Origin: an uncultured Pirellulaceae bacterium | GTDB taxonomy: Bacteria > Planctomycetota > Planctomycetia > Pirellulales > Pirellulaceae | Assembly (NCBI GenBank): GCA_937921995.1 | Contig: CAKZVF010000111.1 | Coordinates: 1 to 45,621, forward strand | DNA: 45,621 nt | Direction: 5' to 3' | Part shown: positions 36,098 through 45,075 of the stretch, one piece after another | Numbering within the stretch: position 1 is the first letter of the stretch | Layout of the letters: every line of letters begins with the position of its first letter | Notes under the pieces: generated by a model | What the model saw: the letters and a program-made list of their open reading frames with translations, nothing else | Told to the model about the DNA's origin: nothing | Databases searched by the model: none | Made by a program: the position numbers and the translations under genes

Positions 36098-36478
36098 TTA
36101 CCAGCCGCGGCAGCCGCCACGACCACCACCGTAGAATCCTCCGCCGAATCCGCCACCATAAACGGGCGCAACGAATTGCTGCTGCGGGTAATACACCGGA
36201 CGGGCCGGCACGTAGTATTGTTGGGGTTGGACGTAACGGTATCCGCCCTGAAAATTATTGTAGGAGTTGTTTTGGATCGCGCGGCCAGCCACGCCTCCCA
36301 CCAGACCACCAATCGCCGCACCGGCAAGTGCTTCGTTGTTTTGGTCGCCAATGATGGCACCAAGGATCGCTCCACCGACAACTCCTTGACGGGGTCCAAA
36401 TTGAGCAGAAGATGTTTCGGCGAAGATGCTGGCAATCATTGCGATCGCTAAGAAAGAGCTAATTCGAGTAATGGTCAT
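36098..36478 (-). CDS. Glycine-zipper, Gly/Tyr-rich exported protein
   Basis: A 126-residue exported protein. The ATG at 36478 is chosen because AAGGA precedes it; the 18 residues upstream of it are atypical. After a signal peptide (FLAIAMIASIFAETSSA) comes a glycine-zipper membrane helix (VVGGAILGAIIGDQNNEALAGAAIGGLVGGVAG), then a Gln/Tyr/Pro-rich and Gly-rich tail (VYGGGFGGGFYGGG). Such domains insert into the outer membrane or periplasm in stress-related proteins. Function unknown beyond this. Confidence 0.8.
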   Translation of the reverse strand: MTITRISSFLAIAMIASIFAETSSAQFGPRQGVVGGAILGAIIGDQNNEALAGAAIGGLVGGVAGRAIQNNSYNNFQGGYRYVQPQQYYVPARPVYYPQQQFVAPVYGGGFGGGFYGGGRGGCRGW

Positions 36479-36736
36479 GGTTTTGTCCTTTGAAGTAGGC
36501 TGCGTAGGTTTTGCTAAAAAAAAATGTAACAATCACCTGTAGCTGAAATTTGGAGCATAGATTTCCCGTTTACGTTCGAATCACCACTGACAAGCGGTTT
36601 GGTGCGTCACGGCTCCAGACCCATGGATAATGAAAATTCATTTTCAAAGCAAGATTAAACGGGGTTTGTGCCAGCAGCCATCAGTTGCAGAATTTGCTAA
36701 ACTGTAGAAAATTCATGTTTCAACCAAGAGGCAACA

Positions 36737-37243
36737 TTGTCGAACTCACCGGGACCGATTCCGCCAGGTCAAATGATCCTCAGCTTCTTTACCGTTGCGA
36801 TAGGCTATCTGATCAGCAACTTTTTCTGGGTCGGAAGTTTTTTATTATTGATTTTGACGCCTAACGTCTTTCCCGAAGTGGCGGCGGGTTGGGCGTTGCC
36901 GCGCGCCGAATTCGACCAACAGTGGGCCGCGGATCCTACCCAGTTCGTTCCCAACAACCTCTTTTGGATTGTGTTTGCGGTGGGGCTAATGGGGAGTTTT
37001 CTGGCCGGTTATGTCGCGGTGAAAATCGCTCCCTTTTCGCGATTTGGGCATGTAATCTTTGTGGCGGTCGTCGTGTTCGTCAGTTGGCTGCAGCAATTGG
37101 TATCCGGCGATAGTCCCGACGAGTTCCGGTGGATGATTCTGCTGTCGATGATTTCGATGGCCTTGGCGACGGTCTTTGGCGGTAAAATCGGCTGGCAGCC
37201 AGACGTAGAATCAGAGGCCGACATTGAAGATCATATGTTGTAA
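36737..37243 (+). CDS. Four-span membrane protein of unknown function
   Basis: A 168-residue membrane protein starting at a TTG at 36737, with GAGGC nearby as a possible ribosome binding site. About four spans are seen: FFTVAIGYLISNFFWVGSFLLLIL, NLFWIVFAVGLMGSFLAGY, VIFVAVVVFVSWLQQLV and WMILLSMISMALATVFGG. The C-terminus is acidic (DVESEADIEDHML). No family is recognised. It is 131 bases before trkH on the same strand and could share a unit with it. Confidence 0.7.
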   Translation: MSNSPGPIPPGQMILSFFTVAIGYLISNFFWVGSFLLLILTPNVFPEVAAGWALPRAEFDQQWAADPTQFVPNNLFWIVFAVGLMGSFLAGYVAVKIAPFSRFGHVIFVAVVVFVSWLQQLVSGDSPDEFRWMILLSMISMALATVFGGKIGWQPDVESEADIEDHML

Positions 37244-37374
37244 CGGTCTTTTGGTCTTCCAACCGACCGCGTGCCCGTAGAAGTCGCTTTTCACAGCGGT
37301 GTGCTATCGGCTGCGGGTCAATCATTCACAAGTGCGCTACTTGGATTGCAATCCAGTTTCCCCAGCAAAATTAA

Positions 37375-39243
37375 ATGAACACACGCTTGCTTTCAAAATA
37401 CTTGGGCATCCTGGCCACCCTGATCGGCGTCGGAATGCTGTTCAGTTTGATCTGGGCGTGGCCGCAGCTGGGATGGCACACCGACGAAGTCGTCTCCGCT
37501 GAACACTGGGAGATCGGTGGTATCATCGGACTGATCGGCAGCGCGGTGATCAGTTGCAGCGCCGGTGGCCTGTTGATGCTGTACGGAAAGTCGGCTCAAG
37601 GGAAACTGTTCCGTAAAGAAGCGATGGCGGTGGTCGGGCTGAGCTGGATCCTTGCGACGGTGCTTGGAGCACTTCCGTATGTGCTCAGCGGAACCTCGCG
37701 CGGCCCGTCGATTCGGATCTTTGATCAACATCAGGCGGTCATGGTCAACGAATCACCGTATTTGGTCTGGCGATCTTGGCGGCAGGTCAAAATGGAACCG
37801 CGCGAATACCAAGTGCTCAAAACGGTGGCCTTGTCCAACGCGCGTGGCGTTGATCGGCGGACGCTTGTGCAGCGGTCGGGTGTCGCCAATGCGGTCGAAG
37901 TTTTTCGCTTCTTGCAGACCAAGCCCGAATTTGAACATCGGATTTTAGGGCCAGGCGATATTCCCGGTGCGCCCGCCGATCGCGCGTCTCATTTTCGCCA
38001 ATCCTGGGTCAAGATGACGCTCGTTGATTCCATGTTTGAAGCACAATCGGGTTTCAGTACGACCGGTGCCACGGTGTTGTGCGATTTGGAAGATCCTTAC
38101 CTGGTACCGCATTGCATCTTGTTTTGGCGGGCCAGCACGCACTTTTTGGGTGGACTGGGAATCATCGCGCTGTTTGTTGTGTTGTTGGGGCAGGGGTCCG
38201 CGGGTAAATCGCTGATGCGAAACGAAATGCCGGGCCCGTCTCAAGAAAGTTCCACCGTGCGGATGCAACACACGGCGTGGCTGTTCGCGGCGACCTATGC
38301 GGGACTGAATGTGGTACTGGCAATCATTCTCTACATCTTTGGGATGAACGCTTTTGATTCGATCTGTCACGCATTTGCGACCATGGCCACGGGCGGATTT
38401 AGCACTTACAACGCCAGTTTGGGTCACTTCGTAAAAGAGGGCACCAATGGGGTCGCAATTGAGTACACGGTGATCGTGTTTATGTTGCTGGCGGGTGCCA
38501 ATTTTACGTTGTTGTTTCTGTGTTTTACCGGCAACCCGCTGGCGATGTTAAAGGACGTCGAATTCCGGACTTACATTGGGATCATCGCCGTGGTGACATT
38601 GTTTGTGTGCGTGATGGGATACATTCACGGCGATGCGGACTTCGATACGCTGGAACATGGCTTCCGTAACGGTCTATTTCAAGTGATCTCAATCATCACG
38701 ACGACAGGTTATGGAACCGCTGATTTTGACGCTTGGAATGATTTTGGCCGCGGAGCGCTATTGTTGCTAATGTTTGTCGGCGGGTGTGCCGGAAGTACCG
38801 GCGGCGGGCTGAAAGTGATTCGCTATGTGCTGCTGGTGAAGATTTTAGGTTTGGAGATTGAACAAGCCTATCAACCGCGGGTCGTTCGATTGTTGAAGAT
38901 CGGCGGCAAGCCACTGGACGATCAAAACCTGCGTCATTCGATCGTTGTTTACTTTACTTTGATCGCAACGCTGTTCGCCTTTGGTTTCCTATTTGTGACC
39001 TTGTTCGAACCGGACGCCACTTGGGGCATGAACAGCGCCAATAAGCTGATCGATTCGGCCAGCGCCGTTGCTTCAACGCTGAATAATATCGGGCCGGGAC
39101 TAGGAACCGTGGGTGCGACGCAAAACTATGCCAGTTTCAGTCCGCTGACCAAATCGCTATTTATCTGGTTGATGATGTTGGGTCGTTTAGAGGTGTTCCC
39201 CGTTCTGATCCTGTTGGCCCCAGGATTTTGGCGAGACCAATAA
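37375..39243 (+). CDS. trkH: TrkH-type potassium uptake protein with a soluble insert
   Basis: A 622-residue potassium transporter subunit of the TrkH/KtrB superfamily. Four pore loops are visible: QSGFSTTGATV, ATGGFSTYNAS, TTTGYGTADF and NNIGPGLGTVG, each with the Gly that lines the filter. Typical TrkH has no domain before the first loop. Here about 80-90 residues (from roughly 113 to 195) containing YQVLKTVALSNARGVDRR are inserted between the first membrane spans and the first loop. No TrkA-like gating subunit gene is next to it. The spans and C-terminal FGFLFVTLFEP are normal. Confidence 0.93.
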   Translation: MNTRLLSKYLGILATLIGVGMLFSLIWAWPQLGWHTDEVVSAEHWEIGGIIGLIGSAVISCSAGGLLMLYGKSAQGKLFRKEAMAVVGLSWILATVLGALPYVLSGTSRGPSIRIFDQHQAVMVNESPYLVWRSWRQVKMEPREYQVLKTVALSNARGVDRRTLVQRSGVANAVEVFRFLQTKPEFEHRILGPGDIPGAPADRASHFRQSWVKMTLVDSMFEAQSGFSTTGATVLCDLEDPYLVPHCILFWRASTHFLGGLGIIALFVVLLGQGSAGKSLMRNEMPGPSQESSTVRMQHTAWLFAATYAGLNVVLAIILYIFGMNAFDSICHAFATMATGGFSTYNASLGHFVKEGTNGVAIEYTVIVFMLLAGANFTLLFLCFTGNPLAMLKDVEFRTYIGIIAVVTLFVCVMGYIHGDADFDTLEHGFRNGLFQVISIITTTGYGTADFDAWNDFGRGALLLLMFVGGCAGSTGGGLKVIRYVLLVKILGLEIEQAYQPRVVRLLKIGGKPLDDQNLRHSIVVYFTLIATLFAFGFLFVTLFEPDATWGMNSANKLIDSASAVASTLNNIGPGLGTVGATQNYASFSPLTKSLFIWLMMLGRLEVFPVLILLAPGFWRDQ

Positions 39244-39280
39244 CGTTTGCTCCGCCTTTTTGCCAATATCGAAGGAACCT

Positions 39281-39706
39281 ATGCCAATTGGGCCAAAACC
39301 AATCTACAAACCCGAGCTTGTCTTTCGCGTTTTGGTTTTGTTGATGTCGTTAACCGCGATTTCGATGTCGTTTGTGATGACGGTAGAAGACGGTCAAAAG
39401 GTTTTTCTTCCCTTTAGCAAAACGCCGATGCCCGAAATGTGTGGCGTTCGGAGTGTCTTGGGCGTCGATTGTCCCGGCTGCGGAATGTCGCGCGCGTTTA
39501 TTTCCATTAGCGATCTGGAAATAGGCAAAGCGCTGGCCCACAATTCAGCCAGTTTGGTCGTGTATCTTTTTGTGGCGATTCAGATCCCGTGGCACGCGAT
39601 GCAAATTTTCAGAACTCTCTATCGCAGTGGTCCCATCGATACCTGGTGGACGCTGTTTCCACCGATCGCCGTGATCGCTTGGCTGCTATGGTGCTATGTT
39701 AATTGA
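39281..39706 (+). CDS. DUF2752 family membrane protein
   Basis: A 141-residue membrane protein. The ATG at 39281 is preferred to the in-frame TTG at 39260 because GAAGGA lies just upstream. The signature GVDCPGCGMSRAFISI is the DUF2752 motif, with two Cys in CPGC that could bind a metal. About three spans: VLVLLMSLTAISMSFVM, VVYLFVAIQIPWHAM and LFPPIAVIAWLLWCYV. The function of the family is unknown. It follows trkH by 37 bases and is probably cotranscribed with it. Its end overlaps the end of the convergent next gene by eight bases. Confidence 0.85.
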   Translation: MPIGPKPIYKPELVFRVLVLLMSLTAISMSFVMTVEDGQKVFLPFSKTPMPEMCGVRSVLGVDCPGCGMSRAFISISDLEIGKALAHNSASLVVYLFVAIQIPWHAMQIFRTLYRSGPIDTWWTLFPPIAVIAWLLWCYVN

Positions 39707-40250
39707 TCTTAAATAGCGATTCGCTTTTAAGCACAGCGCAGGTGTCGGGGAAAGTGTGATAAGCACGAATCTTCACGTGGTTGATAAAGGATTGCACGTC
39801 AACGTAACTGACGGCTCCGAAGTCCAGCCTTCCGTTGGATTCAAATCGGTACACCAATCCGCTGGGTTCGGAGTGATCGGTTTGCTTGCTTAGATGTTGT
39901 TGAATCGTGACGAACGTTTTCGCATCGACCACTTCGAACTGAACTTTCGATTCGTATTGAATCTGACCCTCCAACAACGGCATTTCGTTGCGACAGGCCC
40001 CTTCGACCGGATGAGAGATCAACACCTGCGACGTCGGTAGAGGGTGATGCGCGCTTGCACTAACCTCGGTAAACACGAAGTTTTTATGCGTAAAGGCGAT
40101 CCAGTGACCGTCGGTCGTGATGTTCACGTTGAGAGAATAGTTTTCGCGTTCGTACAGACGGCTATTCCCAAGTTTAAACAGTTCTGGATGAAGAGATCTG
40201 CCAAACAGGTGGAAGCTAAGGTCGGTGATTTTTGGTCTGACCGATAACAC
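39699..40250 (-). CDS. DUF2617-like protein
   Basis: A 183-residue soluble protein with the planctomycete-style start MLSVRPKITDLSFHLFGRSLHPELF, which I associate with DUF2617. Hydrophobic strands (YSLNVNITTDGHWIAFTH, VQFEVVDAKTFVTIQQHL, LVYRFESNGRLDFGAVSYVD) suggest a beta-rich fold. There is no signal peptide. CRNEMPLLEGQIQYESKVQFE is a conserved-looking central stretch. Function unknown. Confidence 0.75.
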   Translation of the reverse strand: MLSVRPKITDLSFHLFGRSLHPELFKLGNSRLYERENYSLNVNITTDGHWIAFTHKNFVFTEVSASAHHPLPTSQVLISHPVEGACRNEMPLLEGQIQYESKVQFEVVDAKTFVTIQQHLSKQTDHSEPSGLVYRFESNGRLDFGAVSYVDVQSFINHVKIRAYHTFPDTCAVLKSESLFKIN

Positions 40251-40590
40251 GCAAAAGCCATTTCGAAAACGAAGTATACAGAAACGAAGTACAGCGTTGA
40301 AACAGCTCAGCTAAACCATGAACAATCACGAAATCCTTTTCGGGGCAGCGATCTGCAACAACGCTCTCATTATAAATACACTTACAAGAGCGCAGAAGAT
40401 CAATGCGATGAAAAGAAAAAGTTTTGAGTGCTGTCGTCAGCACTTTTTATTTCAAAACTTTTTAAAAAATGGTTGACTTTCGGTTTTGAATTTAGGCCAA
40501 AAAGTTGTAGGCCGCGTTGGCCGGCATGGCGTACGACTCGGAGATCGAATTACGTAAAGCGAATCTCCGAGTCATTATTCTCTGCGGCCG
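40251..40590. other. 340-base gap with two hairpins, no gene
   Basis: Between the DUF2617-like gene and asd, both on the minus strand. It contains a perfect 11-base inverted repeat (40535-40545 with 40563-40573, core CTCGGAGAT) and the nested hairpin at 40416-40463. No RNA gene or protein gene is recognised. Short open frames here lack supporting signals. Confidence 0.5.
40416..40463 (-). terminator. Nested hairpin, likely asd terminator
   Basis: AGTGCTG (40427-40433) and CAGCACT (40438-40444) form a perfect 7-base stem around TCGT. On the minus strand it is followed by CAAAAC and T-rich TTTTTC. Outer arms (40416-40427, 40452-40463) can extend the pairing. Confidence 0.6.
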
Positions 40591-41700
40591 TTACGCCTCT
40601 AATAGAATTCTTAACATGCGGCGAAGCGGTTCGGCCGCACCCCACAACAGCTGATCGCCCACGGTGAACGCGCCAAGATACTCATCGCCCATATTCAATT
40701 TTCGTAAACGACCGACGGGAACTTTTAGCGTGCCGGTGACGGCTGTTGGAGTCAGGCCTTCGATTGAGGCGTCGCGATCATTGGGGATGACTTCCACCCA
40801 ATCGTTGTGACTGGCCAACATCGATTCAATTTCTTGGATCGAAACATCTTTGGTCAGTTTGATCGTCAGCGCTTGGGCGTGACATCGCATGGCACCGATA
40901 CGCACACAGACGCCGTCGATAGCAATCGTACCGGGAGTCAGTCCTAAAATTTTGTTGGTTTCGGATTGGCCTTTCCATTCTTCTTTGGATTGGCCGTTTT
41001 CTAATTGCTTGTCGATGTAAGGAATTAGGCTGCCTGCCAGTGGGACGCCGAAGTACTCCGTGGGAAACTCGGGGCTTCGCATGGCGTCTGCTACTGCGCG
41101 GTCGATGTCCAGAATTGCCGAAGACGGTGTCGCCAACTGGTCGGCGACACACGCGTTGGCGGCGCCCATCTGCGAAAGCAATTCGCGCATGTTATTCGCA
41201 CCGGCACCGGAGGCGGCTTGGTAAGTCATCGCGGTCATCCACTCGACCAGCCCTGCTTCATACAATCCACCGAGCGCCATCAGCATTAGGCTGACGGTGC
41301 AGTTGCCGCCGATCCAGTTCCGACACCCGGATTCGATCCCTTGATCAATCAGTTTCCGATTGACGGGGTCCAGCATGATAATCGCGTCGTCAGACATGCG
41401 GAGGGCTGATGCGGCGTCGATCCAGTGTCCATCCCAACCGCTCGACCGCAGCTGTGAGTGAACGCCATTGGTGTAGTCGCCACCCTGGCAGGTGATGATG
41501 ACGTCTTGCTCGGCTAGGGCCTGGACGCTATTGGCATCTTGGAGCTTGGTCTCCGATTGCCCGACATCAGGTGCATCGCCGCCAGCATTGGAGGTGCTGA
41601 AAAAGGTTGGTTCGATTAAGTCGAAATCCTTTTCCGCGCGCATGCGCTGCATCAACACCGAACCCACCATGCCTCGCCATCCTACCAGTCCAACCTTCAT
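40591..41700 (-). CDS. asd: Aspartate-semialdehyde dehydrogenase
   Basis: A 369-residue NADPH enzyme that makes L-aspartate 4-semialdehyde, the branch point to lysine/diaminopimelate, threonine and methionine. It starts [20 protein letters not shown], like the Gram-negative Asd. The active-site Cys is in [17 protein letters not shown] and the catalytic His in [16 protein letters not shown]. The ATG at 41700 is chosen by alignment to the family start; a longer frame to 41772 adds atypical residues. The length is close to E. coli Asd (367). Confidence 0.97.
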   Translation of the reverse strand: MKVGLVGWRGMVGSVLMQRMRAEKDFDLIEPTFFSTSNAGGDAPDVGQSETKLQDANSVQALAEQDVIITCQGGDYTNGVHSQLRSSGWDGHWIDAASALRMSDDAIIMLDPVNRKLIDQGIESGCRNWIGGNCTVSLMLMALGGLYEAGLVEWMTAMTYQAASGAGANNMRELLSQMGAANACVADQLATPSSAILDIDRAVADAMRSPEFPTEYFGVPLAGSLIPYIDKQLENGQSKEEWKGQSETNKILGLTPGTIAIDGVCVRIGAMRCHAQALTIKLTKDVSIQEIESMLASHNDWVEVIPNDRDASIEGLTPTAVTGTLKVPVGRLRKLNMGDEYLGAFTVGDQLLWGAAEPLRRMLRILLEA

Positions 41701-42082
41701 CGTATCTCTCACGCCTTGTGTTTGTTTTCGTTTGTAATCGTCTGTTTGGGTCGCTTTATTCCAGCCCAGCATCGTAATCGAAGGAAGCCATTAGCGGAAC
41801 ATTGCAATTGGGCCAAGCGATCGGTTAGATCAAATTGCCAAGGGCTTAGCGTAGACGAAATGTTGACGCAGAGTGGGTTGTTGAGGAGCATCTTTTTCGC
41901 TTTGGCGGCCGGCAATCGGAATCGGGGACGACTTGCGACTATTCGCCATGATTTTGCTCGTCCCGCCGACCCCGAAATTTAGGCGCCCCAGACCGTGGAC
42001 GATTTCGCGCGTCGTGCACGTTCAATGGAACCTCTGGATTCGTCGCCTCGTCCACTACTTAAGATTAAGGCTTAACGTTGCA
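41701..42082. other. 382-base gap with nothing recognised
   Basis: Between asd and the HisA-like gene. It should hold the asd promoter. No hairpin, repeat or coding sequence stands out; the short open frames in it have no ribosome binding site and odd composition. Confidence 0.5.
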
Positions 42083-42931
42083 CTAAACCTTGGCTACGAA
42101 CACATCGCGTGTTTTGCTGTGGTTGTGAAAAGGTTTCAGCAAAGCGACTTCATCGGGCGTAATGCGACAATCAAAGATGGCTGACGCGACTAAAACCTGC
42201 TGGCAACCGGCAGTAAGAAACGCTTGGCAGTCAGCATGATCGCGGACGCCACCGCCGGAGATTAATCGTACATCAGGCAGTTCGCTGGCGATCTCCGAAA
42301 TGAAGGCTTTGCGGTCAAATGCCGATGTCTCCATTTCGACCCCATCGATTCCGGAACCGGTACCCACCGTTTCAAGGTTCAACAAGATGAAGTTGCGGAC
42401 GCCTTGTTGGTAGGCTTCGTGAACCAATTGAAGCGGCGTTAGGGCGGCGACTTCAGGTGCTTTGGCAATGACGTGATCCCCCTGCATGTCGATGCTGAAG
42501 CAAACATCGATACCGGCATCCATAACCTTCTTGAGGACTTCGAACTGCTCGATGGCAGCAATCGTCTCGGTCGAAACGATAAGTATTATGCCGTCGGCAT
42601 ACTTGGCATGAGCAAATTTGGATATCGCTTCGTCAATACGATCATTGGAAATCCAGTCCGCGTCGATCAGCAATTTAAAACCCGCGTCCATCAGCGCGTC
42701 ATAAGAGGCCCAGTTAGGATGGGCACCTGCAAAGCTGTCGATGTCCGCGACGTACAACCAATCACAACCGGTCTGGTTGAAAACAGCGCGAGCGACGTTG
42801 ACGGGATTGCTGTCCTGAATCAGTTTTGAATCCACCGGGCGATACTCATGACGCTGGCCGCCTTTGGCCCACACGACTTGCCCGATCATGATGTCTAAAA
42901 CCGGAATAACAGGGCTGATAATATCGGTCAT
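42083..42931 (-). CDS. HisA-like TIM-barrel protein
   Basis: A 282-residue (beta/alpha)8 protein related to HisA/HisF. PVIPVLDIMIGQVVWAKGGQR is the start of a HisA-like barrel and CDWLYVADIDSFAG its second strand with the acidic pair. VGTGSGIDGVE and LISGGGVRDHADCQAFL look like the two phosphate-binding loops. It has no surrounding his genes, and differs enough from HisA that it may belong to the HisA-related group known from methanogens and methylotrophs (COG1411-type), where a link to C1 cofactor synthesis has been suggested. It is six bases from the stop of the gene upstream of it. Confidence 0.8.
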   Translation of the reverse strand: MTDIISPVIPVLDIMIGQVVWAKGGQRHEYRPVDSKLIQDSNPVNVARAVFNQTGCDWLYVADIDSFAGAHPNWASYDALMDAGFKLLIDADWISNDRIDEAISKFAHAKYADGIILIVSTETIAAIEQFEVLKKVMDAGIDVCFSIDMQGDHVIAKAPEVAALTPLQLVHEAYQQGVRNFILLNLETVGTGSGIDGVEMETSAFDRKAFISEIASELPDVRLISGGGVRDHADCQAFLTAGCQQVLVASAIFDCRITPDEVALLKPFHNHSKTRDVFVAKV

Positions 42932-42936
42932 GGTTG

Positions 42937-44664
42937 CTACTGCTCTAGGGTAGGACGGTGGGGGCAGTCGTCTTGTGGGTGGGTTTTACCACTGGTTCTA
43001 GGTTCATCGGAGCCAAACAAAGGACTGTAGCGATAATATACTTCAAGCGTCATCACGGCCATTGCGGTGGTATATAAACGGCCGCCTACATCGCCGTGTT
43101 TGTGTCCAAAATGCCAGCTGCCGACTTCGTGGCCTCGTTTCGCCTGAGTCTTAATTAGACGCTCTCGGACCGCCTCGTTCCAATATTCCCAGCCATCATG
43201 CTGGAGGTGATGCAGCAGCAAAGTCGTATAAAAATTAAAATAGATATCGTCCTTGGACACTCTCCGATCAATCAAGTTATTGGCGCCTTGATCCAGCGAA
43301 GGATGGTCCTTGTGCCACTGCAGATACATTTGACTAAGCAGCCCCACCGCCGTTGCCACGTCACCGCTTTGCGATTCAGTGTAGTAATACCGATACGCCG
43401 ATCCGTTGCTTTCCATAAGGGATTCCATAAAGCGAATCGTCGAATCGTAAACGTCCGCCGGAGTCTCGATGCCGCACCGCTCCAAGGATTTCAACGCCAT
43501 CACTTGCCAACCGGTGATCAGCATGTCTCCACGACTGTTGGGGCGATACCGCCAACCACCTTCGTTATGTTGAGCGTTGAGAATGTACTGATGGGCCAGC
43601 AGCAGCGGTTGCTTCAGCTTCGGGTCCTGCGTCATCGCGTAGGCATCGGCGATGGCGATGGTACAAATGGCGTGTATATACATGCCGGAACTTGAATGAT
43701 CTACAAAGGGTCCGCCAAATTCGCTTTTGCGCCGGTCTTGAAAACGCAACAATGCATCCAGTCCGTTCTGCACGTTTTCTTGATAGGGCCCGCTGCGATG
43801 GGTGTACCCCGCACCCAGCAGCGCCATCAAGGACAGTCCCGTCGCGGCGTTGTCTGATTGTGAGCGTCCGTCATTGCCGCATTGCTTGCACTGTTGCTGA
43901 AAGCTCCAGCCACCGTCGTAACGGTTCTGATGTTCAACGATCCAGCGCAGCCCCGCCTCAACCGCCGCTTCGCTTTGGGGCGTACCGCCACGCGCTGCAG
44001 CGATCGCGCCGCGCGATTTGGGGTCGCGGCCCTCAATTCCTCCGCCGGTGATCCGGGGCATTGCAGCGACATTCGCGGCGCTTGCATCGGTCGGCGCGAC
44101 CGTCGGCAAGACAGGCTGGACGGCTACTTTAGGAATCGCGACGGTTTCCATTTCCGCTGCTTCAGCGTCAGCGGCGTCCACAGCGCTATCTTGAGTATTC
44201 TCTTTGGGCGATTCGAGGGGCTCGACAATTTTCGTGTTGATCTCAGTGGGCGTGAAAGCTTCGAGCGGGCTATCGTTCTCCGCCGATTCAAAGGTGGCAG
44301 AGATCGCGATCGGTTTGGGGGCGTTTTTGACTGGCGACGCCAGGTACAACAGCACCGCGATCCACAGCGCGTGAAAGATGAAACTTGTCAGAAATGAAGA
44401 GAGTGATCTTCGGTTTCGTTTTAGACGCTCAGACAGTCGCGCGTCGGGCGTTTGTTCAGAGATGTATAGGTTGAATTCGGGAGAGGGCGGCGATTGAGCT
44501 TCCGTCGGCCGCGTTGGAGTCGGAACGGGGACCGTCGGGGTCGCTGGCTTTTTAGCGACCGATTTTTCTGCGCGGTTAACGTCCAGTCCGGGCGTTCCGG
44601 TTCCCACGTTTTTTGGGAAGGAATCGGAATCGGAAGAAACGTTCATGGATACTGTCGTCGCCAT
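42937..44664 (-). CDS. Membrane-anchored squalene-cyclase-like / prenyltransferase-fold repeat protein
   Basis: A 575-residue protein. The N-terminus is a Pro/Thr-rich, probably disordered segment (AKKPATPTVPVPTPTRPTE) followed by one membrane span (FHALWIAVLLYLAS). An Ala/Glu-rich linker follows, and then an alpha/alpha-barrel repeat region from about residue 225 with GLRWIVEHQNRYDGGWSF, GLDALLRFQD and ITGWQVMALKSL, the pattern of squalene-hopene cyclase and prenyltransferase-like repeats. CKQCGNDG is a Cys pair. No DxDD catalytic motif was noted, so cyclase activity is not claimed. It is immediately upstream of the HisA-like gene in the same direction. Confidence 0.85.
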   Translation of the reverse strand: MATTVSMNVSSDSDSFPKNVGTGTPGLDVNRAEKSVAKKPATPTVPVPTPTRPTEAQSPPSPEFNLYISEQTPDARLSERLKRNRRSLSSFLTSFIFHALWIAVLLYLASPVKNAPKPIAISATFESAENDSPLEAFTPTEINTKIVEPLESPKENTQDSAVDAADAEAAEMETVAIPKVAVQPVLPTVAPTDASAANVAAMPRITGGGIEGRDPKSRGAIAAARGGTPQSEAAVEAGLRWIVEHQNRYDGGWSFQQQCKQCGNDGRSQSDNAATGLSLMALLGAGYTHRSGPYQENVQNGLDALLRFQDRRKSEFGGPFVDHSSSGMYIHAICTIAIADAYAMTQDPKLKQPLLLAHQYILNAQHNEGGWRYRPNSRGDMLITGWQVMALKSLERCGIETPADVYDSTIRFMESLMESNGSAYRYYYTESQSGDVATAVGLLSQMYLQWHKDHPSLDQGANNLIDRRVSKDDIYFNFYTTLLLHHLQHDGWEYWNEAVRERLIKTQAKRGHEVGSWHFGHKHGDVGGRLYTTAMAVMTLEVYYRYSPLFGSDEPRTSGKTHPQDDCPHRPTLEQ

Positions 44665-45075
44665 CTATCAAAAAATTAGAGCTCCACGCCACCCCGTAAA
44701 TTTGGACGAAAGAGCGTTCCATTTTAAATCCAATTTTATGGGGAGAGTGTGGCATAGGCTTCCAGCCTGTGATGCTACGTCTTCAAAGAAGACTAAATGA
44801 TTCGAATCAGGCAGCGTTCACAGGCTGGAAGCCTATGCCACGACTGTGCCGCAAATAACTCAACGACCCGCTTACGCCAAAACGGCTGGAAACAATCACA
44901 ACCTCCCATGGATGCCCCTTAATTCTAGTTCGGCTTGACCCTCCCAATGGCTAAAAACTATTTACCTAACCGGCACATTCGGAACCGCGTTTGAATCTGC
45001 CAGTTTACCTAGCGCCGTGCCGATGAAATGTAGAGAAGAGGACCTTTTCTATCTCTGTCGCCGCTGAGCCCACCT
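44665..45075. other. 411-base gap with a long inverted repeat
   Basis: Between two divergent genes. It contains the inverted repeat at 44749-44841 and should hold promoters in both directions. No gene is supported. Confidence 0.5.
44749..44841. repeat. Perfect 24-base inverted repeat with 45-base spacer
   Basis: Arms 44749-44772 and 44818-44841 pair perfectly, with the core GCATAGGCTTCCAGCC. The spacer holds two smaller perfect palindromes: GTCTTC-AAA-GAAGAC and GATTCGAATC. The core resembles dispersed elements of planctomycete genomes. Confidence 0.9.

Noticed and set aside
40216-40443. Short minus-strand open frame before the DUF2617-like gene
   Set aside because: No ribosome binding site or conserved sequence, and it overlaps the start region of the better-supported gene.
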